Shown: positions 16,626-26,164 of the stretch, piece by piece
How positions within the stretch are numbered: the first letter of the stretch is position 1
Layout of the letters: each line of letters starts with the position of its first letter
Source of the DNA: Deltaproteobacteria bacterium
GTDB taxonomy: Bacteria; Desulfobacterota; Binatia; UBA9968
Assembly: GCA_016874755.1 (NCBI GenBank)
Contig: VGTH01000006.1
Span: 105,564-169,563, forward strand
Length of the DNA: 64,000 nucleotides
Reading direction: 5' to 3'
Made by a program: the position numbers and the translations under genes
Notes under the pieces: model-generated
Database searches by the model: none
Told to the model about the DNA's origin: nothing
Seen by the model: the letters and a program-made list of their open reading frames with translations, nothing else

Positions 16626-17576
16626 CTACCGCCCCAGCTCCGCCCCCACCTGCCGCGTCAGTGTGAAATCGACCAGCTCGGAGGGCTTCATGGCCATCTT
16701 TGCTTTGGTTTGCTCGGCGATGCGGTTGAGCTCGATGTGAACTTCTGGATCAGTCAGCCAGAGCGTGGGATTGAGCGTTTCCATAATCGCATCATATACC
16801 GATTCGGAAACGTCTTTGTCCATCTTGTACTGGCGCATAATGAACTGGACCATGTCCGCACGCCTTGTCCGGGCGTAATCCACGGCGCGGAATACCGCAC
16901 GAATTGCGCGGCGTACTTTGGGTGCTTCTTTCTCGAGCTTTTCTTTAGTCGTCACAAGTCCGGTCGTGGGGGATACCGGGATCACATCGCTGGTTTTGAC
17001 CAGGTCGCGATAGCCCATCCGTTTGGCGAGGATGCTGTAAGGCGGCGTCAGCGCCACGGCGGCCATGCCGCCTTGCTGGAGGGTGAGAAACCCATTGGCG
17101 ACGTCGCCGGTCGACACGAGCTGGACGTCCTTATCGACACCGGATGGCTTGAGCGCTTCGAGCACCTGGTAGAACTGCGTGCCCCAGTTGCCGCCGACGC
17201 CGATGGTCTTGCCGCGCAGATCTTCGACACGCTGAATATTTTTCTGCGCGACGATCCACAAATCGGCTTTCTTGGTGATGTTGAGGATCATCTTCAGCGG
17301 CGCGCCATTGACCGCCGCGCGCAGCGCCGAGCCGCCGGCAGTGGTGAAGTCGATACTGCCGGTCACCAGCGCCGCGATGCCGGTGTTGGTGCGCATGACG
17401 ATGATTTCCGCGGTTAGGCCTTCCTTGGCGAAGAAGCCCTCTTTGGCCGCTAGCTGAACGGGCCAGGACGCCAGTCCCGGCGACGATGGAGCGATGCGGA
17501 GTTTTTCCTGAGCGCACACATGCCCGGCGCTATGCGCCAGTGCGATAAAAAAGCACAAAGCAGAGATGGGTCGCAT
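16626..17576 (-). CDS. NMT1/SsuA-type ABC-transporter substrate-binding protein
   Basis: The 316-residue protein has a signal peptide ending at VCAQ (residue 23), then KLRIAPSSPGLASWPVQLAA, KEGFFAKEGLTAEIIVM, LVTGSIDFTTAGGSALRAAV and VEDLRGKTIGVGGNWGTQF. These are the regular elements of NMT1-like periplasmic receptors. Its closest architecture in the window is the product of 11460-12470. Downstream on the same strand is the frameshifted antitoxin and then the deiodinase-like gene, which probably have their own promoters. No transporter partner is present. Confidence 0.85.
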   Translation of the reverse strand: MRPISALCFFIALAHSAGHVCAQEKLRIAPSSPGLASWPVQLAAKEGFFAKEGLTAEIIVMRTNTGIAALVTGSIDFTTAGGSALRAAVNGAPLKMILNITKKADLWIVAQKNIQRVEDLRGKTIGVGGNWGTQFYQVLEALKPSGVDKDVQLVSTGDVANGFLTLQQGGMAAVALTPPYSILAKRMGYRDLVKTSDVIPVSPTTGLVTTKEKLEKEAPKVRRAIRAVFRAVDYARTRRADMVQFIMRQYKMDKDVSESVYDAIMETLNPTLWLTDPEVHIELNRIAEQTKAKMAMKPSELVDFTLTRQVGAELGR

Positions 17577-17583
17577 GAGACAA

Positions 17584-17659
17584 TGATATCGTCTAATGTC
17601 TAGGGTCTGGCGTCTAGAGTTCCCTGCCCCGCAACACTAGACTCCAGACTCTAGCCGCG
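17584..17659. repeat. Palindromic TCTAGAC-rich spacer
   Basis: CTAGGGTCTGGCGTCTAGA on the left and ACTAGACTCCAGACTCTAG on the right are imperfect inverted copies (about 16 of 19 positions pair). The spacer lies between two minus-strand genes and can fold into a long hairpin, so it may end the upstream amidohydrolase transcript. Confidence 0.5.
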
Positions 17660-17671
17660 ATGGGCGAAACG

Positions 17672-18682
17672 TCACAGTCCATACAATGCCTTGGCATTGT
17701 CGTAGAGAATCTTGTCGATAATCCGCGGCTCCACCTCGCCCTTCTGTTTCAGCGTGCGCAGTGCTTCGATCTCGGACGAGGTGTCGTTGTGGCCATAGTC
17801 GGAACCGATGACGATGTTATCTTCGCCGGAATATTTCAGGACCTGCGGCAAGTCGTCGTCGGTCTGACAGGTGACCCATACATGGTTATCGCGAATCAAA
17901 TTGCGCGCCACCGAATTGTCGGCGCGCTCGAAGCGGCGGGCGATCTCCACGGCCATGTACGGGATCCACTGAGCGCGCACTTCGATGAAAGCAAATTTCA
18001 GGTTGGGGTATTTTTTCGGAATGCCATCGTGCACAAGCGAATGAAAACCCGACAGCACCGGCGCCTTGAAGCGCATGAAGCCGCTCTCGCCGTCGAACAT
18101 TTCCATCCAATCGAAATTGCCGGTGGATGCATGCACGCAAACGGGCAGCTCGGCTTTCTCCGCCGCGGCATAGATCGGATGAAAGCGCGGATGGCTCAAC
18201 CGTTTGTCGTCGATCAAGCCGCGCAGAAAAATGCCGCAGGCGCCGTTGGCGCGGGCGAATTCGATCTCCGCCACGGCGCTGGGAATATCGATCACCGGTA
18301 TTTGACCGATCCATTCCAGCCGCCCCTCGCCTTTGGCGCAGATGTCGATCAACCAGCGGTTGTAGCTCCGGCAGATCGCATTTTCGACTTCGGGTTTGGT
18401 CGTCAGGGGCCGCAGAAAGAGCGACGGATAGAGCACCTGAACGTCGATCTCCAGCTCGTCCATGTGCTTTAGCCTGCCCTTGATGTCGCGCATCTCGATG
18501 ATATCGAGCGGCAGACCTTTGTCGAGATTGACGCCGCGGTGAAACACCCGGCCGTCAATCAGCCAATTCGACGGCCGACCACCACCAGGCGTTACCATGT
18601 AGGGACGGATTTTAGGGTTTTCGACATAGGACCAAGTCTGATCGCATTCGATCACATGGGCATCGGCATCGATGGTGGGCAT
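17672..18682 (-). CDS. Amidohydrolase-family protein (AH2 / decarboxylase-like)
   Basis: I set the start at the ATG at 18682 because GGAGGAATCCCC lies just upstream and the protein then opens PTIDADAHVIECD with a full D-x-H metal motif. The 336-residue product also has LPVCVHASTGNFDW, the block YPNLKFAFIEVRAQWIPYMA and IVIGSDYGHND with the catalytic Asp. It is a TIM-barrel enzyme of the amidohydrolase-2 group, with decarboxylases and hydrolases as known relatives. It differs from the product of 14397 mainly in the central region. Its transcript points towards the binding protein at 16626, which may be its partner in uptake. Confidence 0.87.
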   Translation of the reverse strand: MPTIDADAHVIECDQTWSYVENPKIRPYMVTPGGGRPSNWLIDGRVFHRGVNLDKGLPLDIIEMRDIKGRLKHMDELEIDVQVLYPSLFLRPLTTKPEVENAICRSYNRWLIDICAKGEGRLEWIGQIPVIDIPSAVAEIEFARANGACGIFLRGLIDDKRLSHPRFHPIYAAAEKAELPVCVHASTGNFDWMEMFDGESGFMRFKAPVLSGFHSLVHDGIPKKYPNLKFAFIEVRAQWIPYMAVEIARRFERADNSVARNLIRDNHVWVTCQTDDDLPQVLKYSGEDNIVIGSDYGHNDTSSEIEALRTLKQKGEVEPRIIDKILYDNAKALYGL

Positions 18683-18893
18683 GGGGATTCCTCCAAGGCG
18701 TTTTGCCACTGGGCGATGGTAGAAAATACCCTTAGCCGCAAGCCCAGGTCAAATGAAAGATGCGCTGATACAGGCGCTTGGCTCTGCCGGAAAAGTCAGG
18801 GTTGAGTGAAGCAGAGCTGCCACTGGATCGTCAAATAGTTGGAAGTAGAAGCAAAGACAAGGTACATTTGCATCAAATGACCCAGGAGGACTT

Positions 18894-19801
18894 ATGAAGG
18901 CTCTGACACGAACCCTATTCTAACAGTTGCGCTGTTGCCATTGGCGGGCTGCCCTAGAAAAGCTCCAAAAAGAAGCACCCAAAGTACGCCGCGCAATGAA
19001 GGCGGTCGCATTGGAGACATAACAACTTTGCCGGGGAGCAGCGCGCAAACTACGATGGTAGGTGAGGTACGTGACGTCGTCACCTCGGCCCGACAGATCT
19101 AATTGCGCACAGATGCCGGACGCACTCATAAAATCGACTACGACAATCGCACCCGCGTCATATTCCAAAACAAGGAATATTCGCCCACCAACCTGGAGCC
19201 TGGCGATTACATCGACATGCGAGTTTACCAAGAGAGCTCGGGACGATTGTATAGCGATGAGATTCGCGTGCGCCAGTCTTCTCAAGAGCGGGCAGCCGCG
19301 GCCCCAGCCGGAGCCCTTAGTCGATCGCTCATCGGCGACGTGGTAAGTCACGACAACCGAACCAATCTTTTCGAGCTCCAGACTAACGGCGGTCGGAAGT
19401 GGACGCTCGGCTACCATCAGACCACGGAATGGAGAACTCGCGGCAAGGTTACGGGAAGCTTTTTTCTCAACCCAGGTGACTATGTTGCCGTCACACCGCG
19501 ACGCGATAGCCAAGGAAGAATCTGGGCCGACGTCATCGACCTCCGGCAGAATAGACAAGAGCGCAACGCGGGAGCCATCGGGGGGCTGGAGCGTTTCGAG
19601 GGCATGGTGGAGTACTTGGATCGGGGGCGTGGGCTCTTTGAAGTGCGAAACGCGCAGAACCGGCTGGTCATCGTCACACTCCCCTTCAATCCCAAACAAG
19701 GCGTTAACGATAGATTCACCCGCCTGCGCGTCGGCGAGCCAATACGAATTGAGGGGCGGTTCCTTAACAATGATAGGCTTGAGCTGGAGAATTTTCTATA
19801 G
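18894..19801 (+). pseudogene. Lipoprotein with OB-fold-like repeats, broken by a frameshift and a TAA
   Basis: AGGAGG precedes the ATG at 18894, which begins MKALTRTLF and then hits TAA. Adding one base near 18920 joins it to a frame reading LTVALLPLAGC, a textbook lipoprotein signal with lipobox Cys. That frame runs on through GEVRDVVTSARQ to a second lesion, TAA at 19100-19102, and then stays open to 19801. The rest has two or three copies of a module with Y-D-N-R-T / L-x-P-G-D-Y (for example DYDNRTRVIF and LEPGDYIDMRVY; later FLNPGDYVAVTP), like small beta-barrel domains. The function is unknown. Either the gene is dead or the sequence has two errors. Confidence 0.7.
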
Positions 19802-19811
19802 AACCTGACAC

Positions 19812-19853
19812 GTGGCCTCGCACGCGCGTGTTGCCCAGTGCGTGCGAGGCCAC
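19812..19853. terminator. Perfect 14-bp hairpin between convergent genes
   Basis: GTGGCCTCGCACGC and its exact complement GCGTGCGAGGCCAC enclose a 14-base loop. The hairpin occupies the 58-base gap between the broken lipoprotein gene and fumarase, which converge. It lacks a U-run, so it is a likely but not classical bidirectional terminator. Confidence 0.65.
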
Positions 19854-19859
19854 AGAGTA

Positions 19860-21482
19860 TTAGTGCAAAATCTGCTTAAAGAAATCGTTGCCTTTATCAT
19901 CCACTAGAATAAACGCGGGGAAGTCCTCCACTTCAATCTTGTAAACCGCTTCCATCCCCAGCTCCGGATACTCCAGCAGTTCGACTTTTTTGATATTCTC
20001 CTTGGCCAGGATCGCTGCCGGGCCGCCAATTGACCCAAGATAAAAGCCGCCGTATTTCTTGCAAGCGTCGGTCACTTGTTGGCTCCGGTTACCTTTAGCG
20101 AGCGTGATCAGCGCTGCGCCGTGGGACTGGAACAGCTCAACGTAGGAGTCCATGCGGCCGGCGGTGGTGGGGCCGAAGGAACCAGATGGCAAGCCTTCAG
20201 GTGTCTTGGCCGGGCCGGCGTAGTAAATCGGATGGTCTTTTAGATACTGCGGCAGCCCCTCCCCTTTGTCCAAGCGCTCTTTCAACTTCGCATGGGCGAT
20301 ATCCCGGGCGACGATCATGGTTCCTTCCAGAGACAGCTGGGTTGTCACAGGATATTTCGTCAGCTGCGCGAGGATCTCCTTCATCGGCCGATTGAGATCG
20401 ACTTGGATAACGTTCGCAGCAAACTTGCCGCGATACTCCTCCGGGATCAGCCGCCCCGGCTCACGCTCCAGCTCTTCGAGCCAGACGCCGTCTTTATTGA
20501 TCTTGGCTTTGACGTTACGGTCCGCCGAGCACGACACGCCCATACCCACCGGGCACGAAGCGCCGTGGCGCGGCAAGCGGATCACGCGCAAATCCAGCGC
20601 GAAATATTTGCCGCCGAACTGCGCGCCGTAGCCCGATTTGTAGGCCTGCTGCAGCATTTTTTCTTCGAACTCGACGTCGCGGAAGGCGCGGCCATGGGCA
20701 TTGCCGGTGGTGGGCAGGTGATCGAGATAACCTGTGGTTGCCAATTTCACCGTCTTCAAACAGGCCTCAGCCGACGTGCCGCCAATGACGAAAACCAGAT
20801 GATACGGCGGGCAACCCGCAGTGCCGAGGGTTTTCATTTTTTCGGTGAGAAACTTTTCCAAACTTGCCGGATTTAAAAGCGCTTTTGTCTCCTGATAGAG
20901 CATCGTCTTATTCGCCGAACCGCCGCCTTTGGTAACGAACAGGAACTGATACTCCATGCCGTCGGTGGCCATCAGATCGATCTGCGCTGGCAGGTTGGTG
21001 CCGGTATCGACTTCATCCCACATATTCAGCGGTGCTGTCTGCGAATAGCGCAGGTTCTCTTCGGTATAGGTTTTGTAGATACCCTTGGCGATATATTCTT
21101 CGTCCTTCACTCCAGTCCACACCTGCTGGCCCTTCTTGCCAAACACGGTGGCCGTGCCGGTGTCTTGGCAAAACGGCAGGATGCCTTTGGACGATGTATC
21201 CGCGTTGCGCAGCATCGCCAGCGCGACGTACTTGTCGTTTTGCGACGCATCGGGGTCTTTGAGAATCGCCGAGACTTTTTCCAGGTGCGCGGTGCGCAGG
21301 AGGAACGAGACATCGCGGATCGCCACGCTCGATAAATACGTGAGGGCTTCCGGTGCAACCTTGAGTATCTCCTTACCTTCGAACTGAGCTATCGAGACAT
21401 GCTCTTTGGTGAGCAGCCGGTATTTGGTGGTGTCTTTGTCCAATGGAAGCGGATCTTGATAAACAAATGGTGGTGTCGCCAT
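19860..21482 (-). CDS. fumA: Fumarate hydratase class I
   Basis: The 540-residue protein is a full-length iron-sulfur fumarase that interconverts fumarate and malate in the citric acid cycle. The three cluster cysteines appear at 105 (PFCQDTGTA), 224 (TAGCPPYH) and 318 (GVSCSADRN), the positions known for E. coli FumA/FumB. Other conserved blocks are GGGSANKT and [15 protein letters not shown] in the C-terminal beta domain. Length equals the single-chain form (alpha and beta fused). The cytoplasmic enzyme is oxygen-sensitive, which suits a low-oxygen lifestyle. It is transcribed alone and is divergent from the molybdopterin oxidoreductase. Confidence 0.95.
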   Translation of the reverse strand: MATPPFVYQDPLPLDKDTTKYRLLTKEHVSIAQFEGKEILKVAPEALTYLSSVAIRDVSFLLRTAHLEKVSAILKDPDASQNDKYVALAMLRNADTSSKGILPFCQDTGTATVFGKKGQQVWTGVKDEEYIAKGIYKTYTEENLRYSQTAPLNMWDEVDTGTNLPAQIDLMATDGMEYQFLFVTKGGGSANKTMLYQETKALLNPASLEKFLTEKMKTLGTAGCPPYHLVFVIGGTSAEACLKTVKLATTGYLDHLPTTGNAHGRAFRDVEFEEKMLQQAYKSGYGAQFGGKYFALDLRVIRLPRHGASCPVGMGVSCSADRNVKAKINKDGVWLEELEREPGRLIPEEYRGKFAANVIQVDLNRPMKEILAQLTKYPVTTQLSLEGTMIVARDIAHAKLKERLDKGEGLPQYLKDHPIYYAGPAKTPEGLPSGSFGPTTAGRMDSYVELFQSHGAALITLAKGNRSQQVTDACKKYGGFYLGSIGGPAAILAKENIKKVELLEYPELGMEAVYKIEVEDFPAFILVDDKGNDFFKQILH

Positions 21483-21791
21483 AAGCTCCTACCTCAATAA
21501 TTTTGAACCAATCCTAGAGGAAAAATTTTCCAAAGTCGATGTGTTCATCGGTCTAGCGGGTTACCAAACAGCTCGTGGGAATGCTTCGACAAGCAGCACG
21601 AACGGACTTTTCGCAACACTTTCAACCTCCAATCCGTTCGCCCTGAGCTCAGTCGAAGGGCTCGGAAAAGCCCCGTACCAACGCGGGCGCTCACAGCGGG
21701 TCGGCCTAGAAAATTTGCCAAACTGATCGCTGGCGCTTGTTGACCTGCTAGAAGCCGTCATTTACCGTGGACGGGACCCGGAGGGATCGCT
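21483..21791. other. Intergenic region with an inverted pair of dispersed repeats
   Basis: No gene is visible. It carries two diverged copies, facing each other, of the CCTTCGACAAGCTCAGGACGAACGG repeat: GCTTCGACAAGCAGCACGAACGG at about 21584-21606 and CCGTTCGCCCTGAGCTCAGTCGAAGGGCTC at about 21631-21661. The promoters of fumarase (leftwards) and the molybdopterin enzyme (rightwards) should also lie here. GGAGGG at 21780-21785 is the ribosome-binding site for the latter. Confidence 0.6.
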
Positions 21792-24116
21792 ATCGAAAAA
21801 TTCCACACCTACTGTGCCATGTGCACGTCGCGCTGCGGCGTCGTCGCCACGGTCGAGGACGGCCGCCTAATGCAGGTCAACGCCGATCCTGATCACCCCA
21901 ACGGTTGCATCTGCGTCAAAGGCGCCGCGGCGCCGGAGATTGTCTACTCACCTGATCGCGTGCTGCAGCCGCTGGTGCGAACGCGTCCCAAGGGCGACCC
22001 AAATCCTGGTTGGGTGCAGATCACCTGGGAGCAGGCCCTCAATCTTGCCGCGTTACGGCTCAGTGACATCAAGGACAACTACGGCGCGGAAGCGGTCGTC
22101 TTCTCGCGCGCGACCACGGCGGGCAGCGCCGCCATCGATTTTGATGGCTGGGCGCAGCGGTTGGCCAACGCCTTTGGCAGCCCCAATTTTCTGACTTCGA
22201 ACCACATCTGCACCTGGAACCGCCGGGTCGGCTCCAAATACACCTACGGCAGCCCGATGCCGCTGCCCGACTTCGACAATACGAGTTGCATGCTGATCTG
22301 GGGCGTCAATCCTCCCGCGACATCGCCCGCGCAGGCGGTGCGCATTAGCCGCGCGCGCAACCGCGGCGCTAAGCTTGTTGTCATCGATCCACGCAAAACG
22401 TCCTTGGCAGCGAAGGCCGATTGTTGGCTGCGCATCCGTCCAGGCAAAGACGGCGAGCTGGCGATGGCGATGATTCATGTCTTGATCGACGAGAATCTCT
22501 ATGACGCCGAGTTCGTGCGCCAATGGACCAACGGGCCGTTTCTCGTGCGCGATGACAATCAGCATTTACTGACGGCGGCCGACGTGCGCGCGAACGGTGA
22601 GCGAAATACCTGGATGGTGTGGGATGGGCACGACGGTTTGGTGGCGCATCACAAAGCTAATGCGCCCGAGATAGTCGGGAATTTCACGATTCGACTGCGC
22701 GACGGCTCCGAAGTGACCTGCCGTCCCGCGTTCGAAGCTCTAAAGCAAGCCGCCGCACCATTCGCTCCGGAACGATCGAAAGAGATCACGAGCGTGGCTG
22801 CGGCAGAGGTCCGCAAAGCCGTCCACCTGTTCGCCCAAGAAAAGCCATCGAGCTACTGCACCTGGGTCGGCCTCGAACAGGACAACGACGCGCTGCAAAC
22901 CAACCGCGCCGTCTGCATCTTCTACGCCCTCACGGGACAATACGATCAACGCGGCAGCAACGTGCTGTTCGCAGCGACACCGACTAACTCAATCAATGGC
23001 CGAGAACTGCTTTCCAAAGAACAAGCAAACCTGCGCTTGGGCCTCGACAAACATCCGCTCGGTCCACCGGCCGATCCAGGCATCGTTCAGGCCGCGCAGG
23101 TCTACGACGCCATCCTCACGGAAAAACCCTACCCGGTAAAAGCTATGGTGCTGTTCGGCAGCGATCCGCTGCTCGGCCATGGCGACCCACTACTCGGCAA
23201 GGCGGCGCTTGAAGCCCTCGATTTCTACCTCCACGTCGACACGACGATCAATCCAAGCGCTATCTTCGCCGACCTGATTCTGCCCGCAACGACCTGTTGG
23301 GAGCGCGAAGCCCTGATGCCGTCGTTTGAGATTGCGGAGGATACAGTCAACTGGGCACAGCTACGGCCAGCGGTCGCGAACCCCGTCGGCGAGGCGCGCT
23401 CGGAAGTGGAAATCGTTTTCGCGTTGGCTAAGCGACTGGAATTGGAGAAACCGTTCTTCCACGGCGACAACGACTCTGCGTTAGCCTACCAGCTCGCACC
23501 GTCCGGCCTCACGGTAGAACAGTTGCGGGCAAATCCCACCGGTATGCGCGCCGCGGTGAAGACACGCTACAAAAAACACGCGGAGATCGAGCCGGCTTCC
23601 GAAGCGCCACGTGGTTTCGCTACGCCCACCGGCAAAATCGAAGTTTTTTCCACGACACTGAGCCAAGCGGGTTACCCGGCGCTGCCTCGGTTCGAGTTCA
23701 GCACAGTAATGGATAACGAGTATCCACTGACGCTGACTTTTTTTCGTGACATCCACTTCTGCGATGAACAGCATCGCAACATTCCGCGCCTGCGCAACGC
23801 CGTCCCCGAGCCGTTTGTCGAGCTGCACCCCAATACGGCCGGTGCGAGAGCCATTCAGCAGGGCGACTGGGTCAGCGTCGAAACCAAGACCGGCAAAGTG
23901 CGGTTAAGAGCAAAGCTCAACCCGTCACTTCACCCTGAGGTGGTAGCTACAGTGTACGGTTGGTGGCAGGGCTGCGCAAAATTGCAGCTGAGCGGCCACG
24001 ATCCGTTCTCGGCCACCGGTGCAAATACCAACTTGCTCGTTCCCAATTCAGACAATGACACCCAAAGCGCCTCCGTCGCGCATCGCGGCCAGCGTTGCAG
24101 AATCAACAAAATCTAA
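21792..24116 (+). CDS. Molybdopterin-dependent oxidoreductase (DMSO-reductase family), probable AUC start
   Basis: The first ATG (21819) would cut off the first cluster ligand. Translation from ATC at 21792 gives IEKFHTYCAMCTSRCG, with the C-x2-C-x3-C of the N-terminal [4Fe-4S] site and the fourth Cys in NGCICVKG, and GGAGGG lies 6 bases upstream. No ATG, GTG or TTG exists in frame between the upstream stop (21741) and 21819. The 774-residue protein then has the molybdopterin domains, with a candidate Mo ligand Cys in SNHICTWN and the C-terminal dinucleotide-binding domain (RDIHFCDEQHRNIPRLRN). It is related to formate dehydrogenase/nitrate reductase-like enzymes; no Tat signal is visible. 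No electron-transfer subunit is adjacent. Confidence 0.88.
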   Translation: MEKFHTYCAMCTSRCGVVATVEDGRLMQVNADPDHPNGCICVKGAAAPEIVYSPDRVLQPLVRTRPKGDPNPGWVQITWEQALNLAALRLSDIKDNYGAEAVVFSRATTAGSAAIDFDGWAQRLANAFGSPNFLTSNHICTWNRRVGSKYTYGSPMPLPDFDNTSCMLIWGVNPPATSPAQAVRISRARNRGAKLVVIDPRKTSLAAKADCWLRIRPGKDGELAMAMIHVLIDENLYDAEFVRQWTNGPFLVRDDNQHLLTAADVRANGERNTWMVWDGHDGLVAHHKANAPEIVGNFTIRLRDGSEVTCRPAFEALKQAAAPFAPERSKEITSVAAAEVRKAVHLFAQEKPSSYCTWVGLEQDNDALQTNRAVCIFYALTGQYDQRGSNVLFAATPTNSINGRELLSKEQANLRLGLDKHPLGPPADPGIVQAAQVYDAILTEKPYPVKAMVLFGSDPLLGHGDPLLGKAALEALDFYLHVDTTINPSAIFADLILPATTCWEREALMPSFEIAEDTVNWAQLRPAVANPVGEARSEVEIVFALAKRLELEKPFFHGDNDSALAYQLAPSGLTVEQLRANPTGMRAAVKTRYKKHAEIEPASEAPRGFATPTGKIEVFSTTLSQAGYPALPRFEFSTVMDNEYPLTLTFFRDIHFCDEQHRNIPRLRNAVPEPFVELHPNTAGARAIQQGDWVSVETKTGKVRLRAKLNPSLHPEVVATVYGWWQGCAKLQLSGHDPFSATGANTNLLVPNSDNDTQSASVAHRGQRCRINKI

Positions 24117-24152
24117 CGGGCACAAGCTCCACAAGTAGAAAAGAATCTGAGA

Positions 24153-25166
24153 TTAGCGCGCAGTATAAAAACTATTGAAGAAGCCGCTCTGTTCGAGAGC
24201 GCGCACAATGGACGCATCGAACTGATCGTCCACAGAAAGCGGTTTGACATTGGGCTCCGTCTTTTCCATGAACGCTTTGGCCAACGCAATCCCGGCGCGG
24301 TTTGGATATGGAACGCGCGGAACATACTTGATGTAGGTCTTTTGAGTTTCTTCACCGACCAGTGGATCGTCGATTTTCAAGCGTTCTTTGATGACCTTTT
24401 TGGAGAATGCTAGATCATTTTTGAAAACTGCGATGGACTCGCCCATAGCGCGGACGAAGTTGCGCACAACTTCAGGATTTTTTTGAATGAATGACCGCCG
24501 CGTCACCACACCCGCAGACTGGTAGTCGGGAATGACTTCGGCCAGATCGACTAGCTCGCGAAATCCTTCTTGCTTGGCCAACGCCAAAGTCGGCAGCGAA
24601 ATCGGACCACCGAAAATTTTCTTGCTCTGCATGCCCGAAAGTATCGGCGGCACGCCACCCATCTGGATAATCGGCACATCCACTTCGGGTTTCAGCCCCC
24701 ATTTGTCGAGGGTCAAGCGCAATAACAAATCAGTCGTCGAGCCGTAGCGGCTCACGCCCATCGCTTTGCCTCTGAGATCCTTGGGCTCACGAATCTCCGG
24801 TCGCACGATCATCGAGAACGGCGGCTTGGTAACTAACCCGGCGATCATCACCGTATCGTTGCCTTGAGCATTAACGCGCATCACCGGTTCGATGCCCTGG
24901 ACGCCGATCGGCGTCGTACCACTGAGCAGCGACTGCATGGCCGCCGCGCCAGCGATGTAAACCAGCTCGACGTCAAGCTCATATTTGGCAAATATCCCCT
25001 TGTCGACCGCGATCCAAGGAATCACTGCCGAGCCAGAAATAGAACTGTAAGCAACCCGCAGCTGGGTTTTGGCCGAGGCAGCAAAAACCTCCCCGCAAAC
25101 CAGACCGATCAGCAATATTGTTGCACCGATCGTCCTAAACTTACTTTTCTGCCACGAAAAACTCAT
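24153..25166 (-). CDS. NMT1/SsuA-type ABC-transporter substrate-binding protein
   Basis: The frame is open to 25253, but the part above 25203 lies inside the upstream enoyl-CoA hydratase gene. Starts at 25184 or 25166 both precede the signal peptide (FRTIGATILLIGLVCGEVFAA); I use 25166. The mature protein has LRVAYSSISGSAVIPWIAVD, KGIFAKYELDVELVYIAGAA and PKDLRGKAMGVSRYGSTTD, the standard NMT1 receptor elements, plus RRSFIQKNPEVVRNFVRAMG. It almost overlaps the end of the hydratase gene, so they are probably one transcript, linking uptake with CoA-based breakdown of the ligand. Confidence 0.85.
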   Translation of the reverse strand: MSFSWQKSKFRTIGATILLIGLVCGEVFAASAKTQLRVAYSSISGSAVIPWIAVDKGIFAKYELDVELVYIAGAAAMQSLLSGTTPIGVQGIEPVMRVNAQGNDTVMIAGLVTKPPFSMIVRPEIREPKDLRGKAMGVSRYGSTTDLLLRLTLDKWGLKPEVDVPIIQMGGVPPILSGMQSKKIFGGPISLPTLALAKQEGFRELVDLAEVIPDYQSAGVVTRRSFIQKNPEVVRNFVRAMGESIAVFKNDLAFSKKVIKERLKIDDPLVGEETQKTYIKYVPRVPYPNRAGIALAKAFMEKTEPNVKPLSVDDQFDASIVRALEQSGFFNSFYTAR

Positions 25167-25200
25167 TCCGAACTCACGCCTCATGCCTGTTGCCTCGCGC

Positions 25201-25977
25201 CTACTTATGAAACTCCTTCGTTCCCGCATAGGCCCGTGGATTGACCAGCGCATGCTCTTCCTGCATCAACCAGGCGACTTCCGCGGCCATCGGCACGCTT
25301 ACGGCTTCCATCGACGAATGCGCCGCCATTTTGCAATACCTCAGCGTTGTCTTATCGAACTTGCCGATCTCCTCGCCCCACTTCCACGCCTCGTCCTGCA
25401 ACTTTGCATGGGGAACGACGCGGTTGATCAAGCCGGCGTTCATCGAGCGCACCGCGTCCCAGTTCTCGCCGGTGAGAATCATCTCGAAGGCAAACTTGGT
25501 CGGAATCAACGTCTTAAACATGGTGGCGATGATCGGATAGGGCAAAAAGCCACGCTTGATTTCCGGCAGGCCGAACATCGCTTTGTCCGACGCTATCGCT
25601 AAATCGTGGGGCAAGAGCAGCGTAATGCCGCCGCCAAGACAAAAGCCATTTACGACGGCAATCGTCACTTTTGGAAAGGTGCGAATGGTTTCGGCAACGT
25701 GATAGGCGCGCGGCTCTTTGCGCCGATCCTTGCCACGGTTCTGCCCCCCTTCGGTGGGAAACTCTGACAGATCGCGCCCCGCGCAATAGGCCACATCTCC
25801 AGCGCCGGTGGTCAACACCGCGGCGATTTCGTCGTTTTCGCGCAGTTCCTCGAACACAGCCAAGATTTCGCGAATCGTGTCACGGCTGAGCGCATTGCGC
25901 TTCTCGGGTCTGTTGATAGTAATCTTCGCCACCGCACCGCGGGTTTCTAAAATGGCGTACTTGCCCTGCTTGATCAT
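25201..25977 (-). CDS. Enoyl-CoA hydratase/isomerase family protein
   Basis: This is a crotonase-fold protein of 258 residues. ITINRPEKRNALSRDTI is the N-terminal crotonase motif, AYCAGRDLSEF is the first oxyanion-hole loop and NGFCLGGGITLLLPHDLAI the second. In GLPEIKRGFLP one catalytic Glu is kept. In the first loop the Glu usual in true hydratases cannot be confirmed. It therefore probably acts on an acyl-CoA (hydration, isomerisation or hydrolysis) in the cytoplasm. The overlapping binding-protein gene downstream and the acyl-CoA synthetase divergent from it at 26165 suggest a small CoA-linked degradation module. Confidence 0.88.
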   Translation of the reverse strand: MIKQGKYAILETRGAVAKITINRPEKRNALSRDTIREILAVFEELRENDEIAAVLTTGAGDVAYCAGRDLSEFPTEGGQNRGKDRRKEPRAYHVAETIRTFPKVTIAVVNGFCLGGGITLLLPHDLAIASDKAMFGLPEIKRGFLPYPIIATMFKTLIPTKFAFEMILTGENWDAVRSMNAGLINRVVPHAKLQDEAWKWGEEIGKFDKTTLRYCKMAAHSSMEAVSVPMAAEVAWLMQEEHALVNPRAYAGTKEFHK

Positions 25978-26095
25978 GGCCTGAACCTTTCTTGTGTAAA
26001 GCTTCTACGCGCATAACACCGACCACCGCACGCGGTCAACCGACACGCCTTGCAAGCGGCCGGAGCATCGGCTATTGGCAAACAAGACTATGAAC

Positions 26096-26161
26096 CGTGA
26101 GGCGTGAGGGGTGAGGCGCGAGGCGTCCGGAAACTTCTTACCCCTAACGCCTTAGCCTCAC
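26096..26161. repeat. Palindromic GTGAGGCGTGAGG-rich spacer
   Basis: CGTGAGGCGTGAGGGGTGAGG faces TTACCCCTAACGCCTTAGCCTCACG, an imperfect inverted copy. It lies immediately upstream of the acyl-CoA synthetase start at 26165, so if transcribed it would form a hairpin in the 5' leader. It resembles the spacer at 9105-9180. Confidence 0.5.
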
Positions 26162-26164
26162 GGG

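Noticed and set aside
17660..18472. Long plus-strand frame opposite the amidohydrolase at 17672
   Set aside because: Antisense of a gene with complete metal motifs and a good start; no domain in the opposite frame.
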